Assembly: GCF_003966655.1 (NCBI RefSeq)
Contig: NZ_AP018795.1
Coordinates: 2,311,501 to 2,375,500, forward strand
DNA length: 64,000 nucleotides
Direction: 5' to 3'
Origin: Acidithiobacillus ferridurans
Lineage (GTDB): Bacteria; Pseudomonadota; Gammaproteobacteria; Acidithiobacillales; Acidithiobacillaceae
Shown piece by piece: positions 1-8,170 of this stretch. The position numbers and the translations under genes are program-made. The notes beneath the pieces are model-generated. The model was not told where the DNA came from. It did no database searches and saw only the letters and a list, made by a program, of their open reading frames with translations. Positions within the stretch are counted from its first letter, which is position 1, and each line of letters begins with the position of its first letter.

Positions 1-2042
1 TCTGATCTGGAAACCGGTTGCAAGGCAAAGGCCACATAGGCCAGCACGTCATAGAGATCACTATTCTGCGCGTCGATGATTTGCTGCATCTCCATGAGCA
101 GTTCCCGGTTATAGCCCTTCTCGGCCAGTCCCTGCAGAAAGCTCTTCCGCGTCTCAGGATCGCTCCATATCTGGCGAAGCGCGTCCTCATCCTTGAAGAA
201 CTCCGGCAGTGTGCCAAAGAGCCCTTCCAGAAACTGCGCTGCCGTAACGGGATTTCCATCTGGTCCGAAATAGATGGTGGAAGATATGCTCTGGATGCTG
301 CGCTCCTTCCCATCCCGCAGCTTCACCCGGATTTTGACGGGCCGCTCGGTCGGCGGTAGAGGTAGACGGGGTTCCCGCACTTCGCTGCTTCCCCCTGTGG
401 ATTCCGCTTCCAGCGGCTCGCCATCCCATTCCGGATCACCAAAATGATGATGCGCCTTCACGAAGTCATAGACGGTGAAAAAGTCCTTCCCATCATACAG
501 CCGGGTGCCCCGACCGATGATTTGCTTGAATTCGATCATGCTGTTGATTTGGCGAAGCAGAACGATATTGCGAATGTTCCGGGCATCGACGCCGGTGCTC
601 AGCTTTTGGCTGGTGGTCAGGATGGTGGGGATATTTTTTTCGTTGTCCTGGAAGTCTTTCAGATACTGATCGCCCATGCTGCCGTCATTGGCCGTCACGC
701 GGACACAGTAGAGGGGATCGGTGCTGGTCTTCTCCTGATTGATGATGTCCCGCACCATGGCGGCATGTTCCTGATTGGCGCAGAACACCAAGGTCTTCTC
801 GCGCTGGTCGATCTGGCTCATGAAGAGTTTTACCCGATAGCGTTCCCGCTCGGGGATGACGATTTTGCGATTGAAGTCTTTTTCCAGATAGGTTTTTCCA
901 GGCTGAATTTCCCCTTCGAGGAGATCATCATCGGGGGTGTATATGTATTCGTCGATGGTGGTGGCGAATTGCTTGACCTTGAAAGGGGTCAGGAAGCCGT
1001 CGTTGATACCGTCCTTGAGGCTGTAAATATAGACCGGCGCTCCAAAGTACGCATAGGTGTCCACGTTGTCCCGGCGCTTGGGTGTAGCGGTGAGGCCCAA
1101 CTGTACCGCAGGCGCAAAGTATTCGAGGATGCCGCGCCAGCTGCTTTCGTCCTTGGCGCCGCCCCGGTGACATTCATCCACCACGATGAAGTCGAAGAAG
1201 TCCGGCGGATAGTCCCCGAAGTACGGCGTGTCACCGGCACCGCTCATGAACGTCTGGAAAATGCTGAAAAAGATACTGCCGTTGGTAGGGACGCGGCCTT
1301 TCTTGCGGATATCCTCAGGAGCAATCCGCACCAGGGCATCTTCGGGAAACGCGTTGAAGGCATTGAATGCCTGATTGGCGAGGATGTTCCGGTCGGCCAG
1401 GAAAAGAATACGCGGCCTGCGGCTGGGTTCGCGGGAGAGGTTCCAGCGGGCCTGAAAAAGCTTCCAAGCGATCTGGAAGGCGATGAAGGTTTTGCCCGTG
1501 CCGGTGGCCAGCGTCAGGAGGATGCGCTCCTGTCCCTGTGCAATGGCTTCCAGGACGCGCTGTACGGCGGTCTCCTGATAGTAGCGGGGTTGGAACGAGC
1601 CGCCGACACTTTCAAACGGAATGGCGGCAAAACGATCCCGCCACGCATTTTCTACGACATGGGTTTGATTCCAGAGTTCTTCGGGGGAAGGATAACAGGG
1701 TAGTTCACCTTCCGAACCCATTTCCATGTCGATGCCATAGATGGTTGTTCCGTTGGTGGCATAGGTGAAGCGTATGGCCATCTTCAGAGCGTATTGCTTG
1801 GCCTGCATGACTCCTTCGGTATGGGGCAGATCGCGGCGCTTGGCTTCGACGATGGCGAGCTTTTCGTTACGGTATTCCAGCACGTAGTCGGCAATCTCGG
1901 GCTTGCCGCGTTGTCCGGCACCTTGTAACCGCCCCTGAGTGATCCGGTACTCCCGCAGTACCCGGCTGCCTTCCACCACACCCCAGCCAGCGGCCTTGAG
2001 GGCAGGATCTACCAGTTGGGCGCGGGTGTCGGCTTCATTCAT
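1..2042 (-). CDS. hsdR: Type I restriction enzyme R subunit HsdR (3' end outside window)
   Basis: Motor and nuclease subunit of a type I restriction-modification complex, which translocates and cleaves unmodified DNA. About 680 residues are visible and the C-terminus runs off the window edge. A PD-(D/E)xK nuclease core is seen near residues 50-68 (Asp52, then VEAKR with Glu66 and Lys68). The helicase part shows Walker A LATGTGKT (about 178-185), a DECH box (about 289-292), GLTATP (about 316-321) and QIIGRGTRL (about 507-515). The order nuclease-helicase resembles the EcoEI-like branch. The ATG at 2042 is 9 bases after the hsdS stop, so the gene is the last of an M-S-R operon. The sequence looks intact as far as visible. 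Confidence 0.93.
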   Translation of the reverse strand, partial: MNEADTRAQLVDPALKAAGWGVVEGSRVLREYRITQGRLQGAGQRGKPEIADYVLEYRNEKLAIVEAKRRDLPHTEGVMQAKQYALKMAIRFTYATNGTTIYGIDMEMGSEGELPCYPSPEELWNQTHVVENAWRDRFAAIPFESVGGSFQPRYYQETAVQRVLEAIAQGQERILLTLATGTGKTFIAFQIAWKLFQARWNLSREPSRRPRILFLADRNILANQAFNAFNAFPEDALVRIAPEDIRKKGRVPTNGSIFFSIFQTFMSGAGDTPYFGDYPPDFFDFIVVDECHRGGAKDESSWRGILEYFAPAVQLGLTATPKRRDNVDTYAYFGAPVYIYSLKDGINDGFLTPFKVKQFATTIDEYIYTPDDDLLEGEIQPGKTYLEKDFNRKIVIPERERYRVKLFMSQIDQREKTLVFCANQEHAAMVRDIINQEKTSTDPLYCVRVTANDGSMGDQYLKDFQDNEKNIPTILTTSQKLSTGVDARNIRNIVLLRQINSMIEFKQIIGRGTRLYDGKDFFTVYDFVKAHHHFGDPEWDGEPLEAESTGGSSEVREPRLPLPPTERPVKIRVKLRDGKERSIQSISSTIYFGPDGNPVTAAQFLEGLFGTLPEFFKDEDALRQIWSDPETRKSFLQGLAEKGYNRELLMEMQQIIDAQNSDLYDVLAYVAFALQPVSRS

Positions 2043-2051
2043 GGCGGAGTC

Positions 2052-3257
2052 CTATAGGTTGCCGTTAAAGGCTTGGTGTAGGAGGGATTGTTTTAGTTCG
2101 TCGAGGGCTGCGAGTTTTTGCTGGTAGATAGATTCGAGATGCTGGGTTTCTTCATGTAAATCGTCAAATATGGATACAATTTCTTTCTGGCTACTTAATG
2201 GCGGGAACGGGAAATATTGGCTTTCAAAAGTCGCCAGGTTTATGTTATCTTGCGCGCTTCCTTTTCCCAGAAGCTGCAAGCGAGATTTGAAACTAGTAAG
2301 CAGATATTCTATATATTTATTGGTGGATATTTTTTCGTTGGCGACTAGTCCAATAATGCTATCTGGGAAGCAAGCGTCAAAATCTAGGATGCCTGTCTCC
2401 GCAATGTTTGCTGCAATGGTTATGCAAAGAGTTCCTTTAGGCCAAAGTTTGCTCTGCGCCAGACCTGCATCGTTATAAGTTTGATCGTAAGAAGTGATTA
2501 GATGGCTTGAGTTGCGCACGTCTCCAGTTTGAATGAATGGAAAGCTTCCGCCGTAAAGCTTAGGATCGTTACGGGGCCGATGTTTTGATTTTCCACGTCC
2601 AAATTCCATGGCCACATCACCTAACCGCCGATCCACCCACCCCTCACCCCGCTGCGAAAACACCGCATTCAGATGGCTCTCAAAGATCTCACGGGCATTC
2701 TGGAGATTCTTCTCGATGTTCGCTTTTGCGGTTGCTATGCCTTCAAAGGCTTTGTCGAGGATGGCGACGATGCGGCGCTGTTCGGGGAGGGGTGGAATCG
2801 GAATAGGATAATCTTCAATAAAGTCCTTTGTGATTCGCTTATGGCCTACAGCTCCGGCCATTCTGCTAGCACCTTCGTTTCGGAACGATTGCCGTGACAG
2901 GTAGTAATATAGCCATTCGGCATCAAGCTGTTCGTTTGCTCGAAACACAATGTATTCACTGGAGCCAAACCCGATATTATTAATTAAATCTGATGCGATA
3001 CCCAGTTTTCCATTCTCAAAACAAGGCGTAATTTTGGCTAACAGAACATCGCCATTAGAAAAATAGGTATAGCTTCCTACCACGTCACTCATGGTTCTAG
3101 TCTGGTTAGTGATCAGATACTTCTGATCTATCCCTAAGGTTTCCATAGGTGCAAACGATACTAAAAAATCGGCATTCTGGCCCTTGCGAGCCTCTGACTT
3201 CGGTGGTTTTATAAGGCACATTTCTTTGAGAGGTTTGACCTCCCACCCCTCCCTCAC
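2052..3257 (-). CDS. hsdS: Type I restriction-modification specificity subunit HsdS
   Basis: 401-residue DNA-recognition subunit that sets the target sequence for HsdM methylation and HsdR cleavage. It has the usual two target-recognition halves separated by a conserved helical spacer: PIPPLPEQRRIVAILDKAFE near residue 150-175 and a matching helical end (SQKEIVSIFDDLHEE) near the C-terminus. The ATG overlaps the hsdM stop by 4 bases (ATGA), which implies translational coupling. The base composition is visibly more AT-rich than in hsdM, as is common for exchanged recognition domains. The target sequence cannot be read from the protein by eye. Confidence 0.92.
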   Translation of the reverse strand: MREGWEVKPLKEMCLIKPPKSEARKGQNADFLVSFAPMETLGIDQKYLITNQTRTMSDVVGSYTYFSNGDVLLAKITPCFENGKLGIASDLINNIGFGSSEYIVFRANEQLDAEWLYYYLSRQSFRNEGASRMAGAVGHKRITKDFIEDYPIPIPPLPEQRRIVAILDKAFEGIATAKANIEKNLQNAREIFESHLNAVFSQRGEGWVDRRLGDVAMEFGRGKSKHRPRNDPKLYGGSFPFIQTGDVRNSSHLITSYDQTYNDAGLAQSKLWPKGTLCITIAANIAETGILDFDACFPDSIIGLVANEKISTNKYIEYLLTSFKSRLQLLGKGSAQDNINLATFESQYFPFPPLSSQKEIVSIFDDLHEETQHLESIYQQKLAALDELKQSLLHQAFNGNL

Positions 3258-4708
3258 AGCAGCCCCCGAATAGCCGCCAGCACCTCAGCACTCTCGGCAT
3301 CCAGTGCGGCAATCTCATCCAGAATCTCTTCCGGGCTGCGCAGCACCTTCTCATCACCGCCATTGGGATTCTTGGCCGACAGGTCATACGTGCGAGTGTC
3401 GATGCCGGACACGTCTACGGTCCATGACTGCGGCGAGTCGGCTTTGGTCTTCTGCAGTGCGACAAACTCCGCCAGATCGTTGTCATTGAGGGGATTCGTC
3501 TTCCCCATGTTCCGTCCGGGGTTGAGCTGGTAGTACCAGACCTTTCGGGTCGGCGCGCCCTTATCAAAGAACAGCACCACGGTTTTTACTCCCGCCCCCT
3601 GAAAGGTCCCGCCTGGCAGATCCAAGACGGTATGTAGGTTGCAATCTTCCAGCAGCAGTTTGCGCAGACTGACTGAGGCATTGTCCGTATTGCTCAGGAA
3701 GGTGTTTTTAATGACCACACCGGCCCGTCCACCAGCTTTCAGCGTACGGATAAAGTGCTGCAGAAATAGAAAAGCCGTCTCGCCGGTCTTGATGGGGAAG
3801 TTCTGCTGAACCTCTTTGCGTTCCTTGCCACCGAAGGGCGGATTCGCCAGCACCACATCCACCCGGTCTTTCGGCTGGATATCCATGAGATTTTCGGCCA
3901 GGGTGTTGGTATGGACGATGTTCGGCGCATCAATGCCATGCAGAATCATGTTCATGATGGCGATGACGTAGGCTAGGCTCTTTTTCTCTTTGCCGTAGAA
4001 GGTACGCTCCTGCAGCGTCTGCATATCGCTGGTGGTCAGTCCCGGCTGGGCCTTGAGATAGTCGAAGGCTTCACAGAGAAAACCCGCAGAGCCCACGGCG
4101 CCGTCGTAAATCTTCTCGCCGACCTTGGGCGCCACCACCTGCACAATCGCCCGAATCAGGGGGCGGGGCGTGTAGTATTCGCCGCCGTTACGACCGGCAT
4201 TCCCCATGTTCTTGATCTTGGCTTCGTAGAGGTGCGATAGCTCATGCTTCTCCGTCTGGGACCGGAAGCGCAGACCATCAATGATCTCCACGATCTCCCG
4301 CAGGTTGTAGCCACTTTGAATCTTATTTTTGATCTCGCTGAAGATCTCACCGATCTTGTACTCGATGGTGTTGGAACCAGTAGCACGACGCTTGAAGCCT
4401 GACAGATACGGAAACAGCCGGATATTCACAAAGTCCCGGAGGTCGTCCCCGGACATGGCCTTGTGGTGGTCCATCCTGCCATCTGCCGTTTTGGGCGCCG
4501 CCCAATGCTCCCAGCGGAAGGCATCCTCCAGGATGAAGGTGTAGGGACGACCTTCCAACTCCGCCTCCATGGCCCGGTCCTGCTCCAGGGCATCCAGATA
4601 TTTTAAAAACAGTAGCCAGGAGGTCTGTTCGGTGTAATCGAGTTCGCTGGAGGAGCCTGCGTCTTTATGGAGGATGTCATCGATATTCTTGAAGGCCTGC
4701 TCAAACAT
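3254..4708 (-). CDS. hsdM: Type I restriction-modification methyltransferase HsdM
   Basis: 484-residue N6-adenine methyltransferase that modifies the host sites and is part of the restriction complex. An HsdM N-terminal helical domain is followed by the methylase core with GGEYYTPR (about 175-182), the AdoMet-binding motif DGAVGSAGF (about 202-210) and the catalytic motif NPPFGG (about 289-294). The Gly after the first Asp of the AdoMet motif replaces the more usual Pro. The gene opens the M-S-R operon; the ATG at 4708 has a purine-rich AGAGAG stretch before it. The 99 bases between it and vapC should contain its promoter, but no convincing pair of boxes was seen. Confidence 0.94.
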   Translation of the reverse strand: MFEQAFKNIDDILHKDAGSSSELDYTEQTSWLLFLKYLDALEQDRAMEAELEGRPYTFILEDAFRWEHWAAPKTADGRMDHHKAMSGDDLRDFVNIRLFPYLSGFKRRATGSNTIEYKIGEIFSEIKNKIQSGYNLREIVEIIDGLRFRSQTEKHELSHLYEAKIKNMGNAGRNGGEYYTPRPLIRAIVQVVAPKVGEKIYDGAVGSAGFLCEAFDYLKAQPGLTTSDMQTLQERTFYGKEKKSLAYVIAIMNMILHGIDAPNIVHTNTLAENLMDIQPKDRVDVVLANPPFGGKERKEVQQNFPIKTGETAFLFLQHFIRTLKAGGRAGVVIKNTFLSNTDNASVSLRKLLLEDCNLHTVLDLPGGTFQGAGVKTVVLFFDKGAPTRKVWYYQLNPGRNMGKTNPLNDNDLAEFVALQKTKADSPQSWTVDVSGIDTRTYDLSAKNPNGGDEKVLRSPEEILDEIAALDAESAEVLAAIRGLL

Positions 4709-4807
4709 GCGTCTCTCTTGCGATCAGTAGTTGTTATAGATTGTGGCTTGAATATAAGGCATTGAAGGCACGGCGGGAAGGAGCGCGGCGTGGGACTGAA
4801 CTGCCTT

Positions 4808-5182
4808 CTATTCGGATGACGTCGGCGAGTACGCGCAGCCAAGTTCGGTAGCCAGAGCCATGAGACGTTTGTCGCGGGACCATAAATTGGCCTGCACGAG
4901 CATGGCGGAGGCTAGGATACTCGCGTCAATATAGCCTATACCGCGTCCCATCAGTCCATGACGCCCAATGAAAAACAGGGTTTCTTCTGGAGAGGTGGCG
5001 GTGCATCGGGGTAAACATGAGAGCAGATATAAGGTCTGTTGCCGATTTTTGAGATTCCCGCAAGCGATTTCTCCGATGATGAAATCGTGCGTTTGCACCA
5101 TGGCATGATCAAGCAGAGTAGAGAGGTGTGCATCTCCAGAGCGGAAATGGTCGATCCAGACGGAGGTATCGACCAGAATCAA
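4808..5182 (-). CDS. vapC: VapC-type PIN-domain ribonuclease toxin
   Basis: 124-residue PIN-domain protein, the toxin of a type II toxin-antitoxin pair; known relatives cleave tRNA or rRNA when free of antitoxin. The N-terminus MILVDTSVWIDHFR carries the first acidic residue (Asp5), a conserved Glu follows in IIGEIACG, and further acidic residues lie in GIGYIDASILASA and WSRDKRL, giving the expected four-acid site. The start ATG overlaps the vapB stop by 4 bases, the normal antitoxin-toxin coupling. Length and motif order are typical, and the gene appears intact. Confidence 0.92.
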   Translation of the reverse strand: MILVDTSVWIDHFRSGDAHLSTLLDHAMVQTHDFIIGEIACGNLKNRQQTLYLLSCLPRCTATSPEETLFFIGRHGLMGRGIGYIDASILASAMLVQANLWSRDKRLMALATELGCAYSPTSSE

Positions 5183-5376
5183 GCGGCAGGCTCTCGTCTG
5201 CGGGGAATGTTCTGTAACTGCGGTTCTGTTCCACCCAAGCGAGCGAGGCGACGGGCACTTTCCCGTTCAATCAAAGCACGCAGGGCCTCTTTTAAGAGGG
5301 CACCACGGTCTTCTACGCCACAGAGCGTTTTGGCTTGGGCCAGGAGCTCATCATCCAGGTTGATTGTCGTTCGCAT
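5179..5376 (-). CDS. vapB: VapB-type antitoxin
   Basis: 65-residue antitoxin with the N-terminal strand and helices of a ribbon-helix-helix protein (MRTTINLDDELLAQA), followed by a basic and proline-rich tail that would wrap VapC. It precedes vapC with a 4-base overlap. A GAGG ribosome-binding site lies upstream of the ATG at 5376. It probably represses its own promoter through the short inverted repeat noted at 5396-5407. Confidence 0.9.
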   Translation of the reverse strand: MRTTINLDDELLAQAKTLCGVEDRGALLKEALRALIERESARRLARLGGTEPQLQNIPRRREPAA

Positions 5377-5395
5377 AAGATGGACCTCACCATGG

Positions 5396-5438
5396 CATCA
5401 CATGATGTTATTTTAGATGTTTGGTGTTGGTTTGTCAT
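5396..5438 (-). promoter_or_regulatory. vapBC promoter with overlapping inverted repeat
   Basis: On the minus strand a -35-like ATGACA (5438-5433) and a -10-like TAAAAT (5415-5410) are separated by 17 bases. The inverted repeat CATCA-N2-TGATG at 5396-5407 sits at the expected transcription start. This is the usual layout of an autoregulated toxin-antitoxin promoter. Boxes are read by eye. Confidence 0.6.
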
Positions 5439-6244
5439 GGGCTCGGTGCGCATATTCGGACGATGATTTCTATGTTGTGTAGCGACAGCCGTCGGTCGCA
5501 GCGCCGACCGATCCGGCTTTCAGCCGTAACCTGAGGCCGCCGTCTTTTAGCCGGTGGAGTATTCACTAGAGAGGGGAGGGGAAGGGAGGGGAGTGGAACG
5601 GAACGCAAGATAAAGAAGGGGGTAACGTGCAGGCATCCTGCGCAATATCAACGCGTTGGCAACGCTCCTCGCTGGATCAAAGCACTGACCAAGTTCGGCT
5701 TCATCACCTCCGCCACCACCGGGAGCGTTCTTTACAGCAGTAAGAGCACCGCCACCGCCGGGTGCACCGCCACCTCCGCCACCACCAGGAGGGCCTCCTG
5801 AATTTTTTGGCGGACCACCTCCAGGCCCTCCGGGTGGACCACCTCCGCCACCATGAACTCTGCCGCTCCGATTCCCCCGATGAATCGGAGCGTTCTGTTA
5901 AGCCACGCCACGAAACGGCGTCGGCTTGGTCGGATTGTTCATGTGAGGGAGACGGGGTTACGGGCACAGAAGCTCCTGGCCTGTGAGGGCCATTTTACGG
6001 GATCTGAAAGCGGCTATGCAGGATCCGGCAGAAATCCGAACTGGACCAGCTTAGGATGACGAAGCCATTCTGACAGATACAGGTGGAAAGCGTCTGGAGC
6101 ACGCAGTTCCCAGATGAACCCTGCGGGAAGCTATGCATTCCTCTCTGCTGCGTATTTCCGTCTGCCCCGGTGAAAGGCCGCACACCCCGCCAAGGGGCTG
6201 TCTGTAAGATTTGCCAGTCCCCGCCAACATGGTAAATTGCAGCC
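5439..6244. other. Gap without an intact gene; Gly/Pro-rich start-less frame
   Basis: About 800 bases without a convincing gene. On the minus strand, between roughly 5899 and 5547, a frame encodes a Gly/Pro-rich tract (GGGGGPPGGPGGGPP and GGPPGGGGGGAPGGGG) followed by an ordinary-looking tail, but it has no start codon and is bounded by stops. It may be the C-terminal remnant of a surface or secreted protein. The rest of the gap (5900-6244) shows no gene or clear RNA. Confidence 0.45.
5573..5591 (+). repeat. G-quadruplex motif
   Basis: Four G-runs of 4, 4, 3 and 4 bases separated by loops of 1, 2 and 1 bases (GGGGAGGGGAAGGGAGGGG). This meets the canonical intramolecular quadruplex pattern on the plus strand. 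It lies in the gap upstream of vapBC and inside the tail of the Gly/Pro-rich start-less frame. Confidence 0.7.
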
Positions 6245-6919
6245 ATGACTAATGTTCACCCATTTCCCAAAGAACGCATCGGCAAATCTGCAAAAGCCAA
6301 TCGCAAGGAACGCGGCCTTGCAGGCGGTTACCCCGCATTTCATCTGCCGGATATAAATAACGAGCCTGTGGATGTACTCATGGCGGTTATTCAGGCGGGT
6401 GGCCTGTATCTTACCCCCACGGCGGAACGCCCTGCCGATGACCTGCCAACGACCCACCTGCTGCGCACTATCGACGGCCTCAATGCGCTGACGGACGCGG
6501 CTAACGTGCTCATTGATTACGCCATGCGTCATCCAGCGGAATTTTCCCAGGAAGATGCGGACAGTCTGGCCCGGCGAGGCGAACATGCCCACAAAGTGAT
6601 GCACAAGCTCGATGAGATGCTGCCGTCGGACGATTTCATCATGACCATAGACAGCTACGGTCCTGACCTGATGGCGGAATACGCCACCAACGCGGCCATC
6701 ATTGTTGTCGGTGCCTTTGCCCTGGATATCATGGCGCACTACGACGAATCGTTCATCCAGACCGGCAAGGACAAGCGCAAAGCCATATTCAGAGATTTTC
6801 AGGGGGCCTATCAGGAAGCCCAGGATGAATGTTTGTCCCGTTCAGAAGGGCATGAATTTCTGATCAAAGAATTGACATCGGCGCAACGTGCCCTAAAAAA
6901 GCTACTGAAGGAACCATGA
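6245..6919 (+). CDS. Unknown 224-residue accessory protein
   Basis: Soluble, mostly alpha-helical protein that I do not recognise. It begins MTNVHPFPKERIGKSAKANRK and has a hydrophobic stretch near residues 150-165 (NAAIIVVGAFALDIMAH) that is probably a buried helix rather than a membrane anchor, since it is flanked by charged helices. The stop overlaps the next start by 4 bases (ATGA), so it is the first gene of a cluster with HU/IHF-like proteins. That context suggests a DNA-related role, but nothing in the sequence proves it. Confidence 0.75.
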   Translation: MTNVHPFPKERIGKSAKANRKERGLAGGYPAFHLPDINNEPVDVLMAVIQAGGLYLTPTAERPADDLPTTHLLRTIDGLNALTDAANVLIDYAMRHPAEFSQEDADSLARRGEHAHKVMHKLDEMLPSDDFIMTIDSYGPDLMAEYATNAAIIVVGAFALDIMAHYDESFIQTGKDKRKAIFRDFQGAYQEAQDECLSRSEGHEFLIKELTSAQRALKKLLKEP

Positions 6920-7239
6920 CTATTACCAAGAAAGATCTGGCAAATCATTTGTGGGAAGTGGGCGGTTGGACCCATCCGCAAGCCGAGCAATTTGTGGATG
7001 CCTTCTTTGAACACATGCGTGCCGCTATCATCACAGAGTCGGAACTCAAGTTATCGGGATTCGGTAGATTTACCGTGCGGGCTAAATCGTCGCGCCCTGG
7101 CCGCAATCCAAAAACCGGACAACCATACGAAATCAAAGCCCGTCGAGTGGTGACATTCAGCGCAAGTGTTCAGTTGCGCACGAAATCTAATCAGATTTTG
7201 CCGTATTCTCGGCGTCTACGTCATAAAACCCCTCAGTAG
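6916..7239 (+). CDS. IHF/HU-like DNA-bending protein with C-terminal extension
   Basis: 107-residue member of the HU/IHF family. It has the helical dimerisation half (MTITKKDLANHLWEVGG), the GFGRFTVR turn, and the beta-arm with the DNA-intercalating proline region (SRPGRNPKTGQPYEIKARR). The arm sequence is closer to IHF-alpha than to HU. A basic tail (about 15 residues, SRRLRHKTPQ at the end) extends past the normal C-terminus. It is translationally coupled to the gene before it. As the first of three such genes in 1.3 kb it may act in folding or packaging the mobile DNA. Confidence 0.9.
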   Translation: MTITKKDLANHLWEVGGWTHPQAEQFVDAFFEHMRAAIITESELKLSGFGRFTVRAKSSRPGRNPKTGQPYEIKARRVVTFSASVQLRTKSNQILPYSRRLRHKTPQ

Positions 7240-7305
7240 CCGCTTGCGAATTGGAATGGCATTCCTTAAAGTGGGGCGCACCCTTTCCTTTTGTTGAGGT
7301 CCATC

Positions 7306-7581
7306 ATGAACAAATTAGAATTTGTCGCTGCCCTGGCGCAACATGGGGCCATGTCCAAGGTGGACGCCGAGAAAGTGTTTCAGGTCTTCCGGCATACGCT
7401 GGAAACAGAGTTGCCGACAGCCGGGAAGATCGTCTTTCCGGGTTTCTGCACTTTTGAGGTTGCAGAAAAGCCAGCCCGTAAGGGTCGTAATCCGGCGACA
7501 GGCCAGGAAATCGACATTCCCGCGAAGAAGAGCATCAAGTTCAAGGCGGGGAAAGAATTTGCGGATAAAGTGAATAGCTAA
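7306..7581 (+). CDS. HU-like DNA-binding protein
   Basis: 91-residue HU-family protein starting MNKLEFVAALAQHGAMSK, with the beta-arm motif ARKGRNPATGQEIDIP and a standard C-terminus. The ATG at 7306 is chosen because GAGGT lies 5 bases before it; a TTG at 7291 in the same frame has no ribosome-binding site. It is separated from the IHF-like gene before it by 66 bases and followed by the coiled-coil gene after 11 bases. Its sequence is distinct from the chromosomal HU type expected in gammaproteobacteria, in line with a mobile-element origin (inference). Confidence 0.9.
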   Translation: MNKLEFVAALAQHGAMSKVDAEKVFQVFRHTLETELPTAGKIVFPGFCTFEVAEKPARKGRNPATGQEIDIPAKKSIKFKAGKEFADKVNS

Positions 7582-7592
7582 AGGATCTCATC

Positions 7593-7940
7593 ATGGAAGC
7601 AACCAAAAAGTATGTTCGTCGTACTGCCGAGCAACGTCTGGCGGATTTGGAAAAGCAGCAAGCCGAAATTATGGAACGTCAGAGTGCCGCGCTTGCCAAG
7701 ATTGAGGAAGAAAAGAAAAAACTGATGCAATCCCCATCCAGCCGCAAGAAAAATCTGGAACAAGAAAAACGCTTTGCGCGCGCTGCATCGACTCTCGCAC
7801 CAGATTGGGATTTCCGGCATTACATAGCAGCCATTGAAAAAGCCTTGATCGATGATGCCGAAGCGCTGTTGGCGCGTGGTGAAGCTTTGCTGGCAGAGCA
7901 TGGTAAGGGTAAGCGTGGACGGCGGCCCAAGAACGGATAG
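7593..7940 (+). CDS. Small coiled-coil protein of unknown function
   Basis: 115 residues with a strongly charged helical N-terminal half (ADLEKQQAEIMERQSAALAK then EEEKKKLM) that predicts a coiled coil, and a basic tail ending GKRGRRPKNG, similar to AT-hook-like or nucleic-acid-binding tails. It lies between two HU/IHF-like genes, 11 bases after one and 8 bases before the next, so it is almost surely cotranscribed with them. The context and the basic tail suggest DNA binding; no family was recognised. Confidence 0.75.
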   Translation: MEATKKYVRRTAEQRLADLEKQQAEIMERQSAALAKIEEEKKKLMQSPSSRKKNLEQEKRFARAASTLAPDWDFRHYIAAIEKALIDDAEALLARGEALLAEHGKGKRGRRPKNG

Positions 7941-7948
7941 GTCCGACT

Positions 7949-8170
7949 ATGACGGTTACCAGACAGGAATTGATGGATTACCTGGTGGATACCTTCGGTT
8001 TCAGCCATAAGGGATGCGCGGAATTGGTTGCCAGTTTTTTCTCAAGACCGGGGCGCAACCCCGGAACTGGCGTGCCATGTGAAATTACTGCGTGTCGCGT
8101 GGTCACTTTCAAGGCCCGCCCCAAATTGCGGCAACGATGTAACCCACACGTTCAGGATGCGGAAGCATAG
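7949..8170 (+). CDS. Internally deleted IHF-like protein
   Basis: 73 residues. The N-terminal helices (MTVTRQELMDYLVDTFG) and the beta-arm (SRPGRNPGTGVPCEITACR) align with the IHF-like protein at 6916-7239. About 27 residues between them, which carry the end of helix 2 and the first beta-strands including the GFGRF turn, are missing in frame. The open frame is kept and ends QRCNPHVQDAEA. It may be a decayed copy or a short variant acting as a dominant partner in heterodimers; the sequence alone does not say which. It closes the five-gene cluster. Confidence 0.6.
   Translation: MTVTRQELMDYLVDTFGFSHKGCAELVASFFSRPGRNPGTGVPCEITACRVVTFKARPKLRQRCNPHVQDAEA

Noticed and set aside
444-1703. Long plus-strand open frame of 419 codons
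   Set aside because: It lies opposite hsdR, whose minus-strand protein has complete nuclease and helicase motifs; the plus frame has none.
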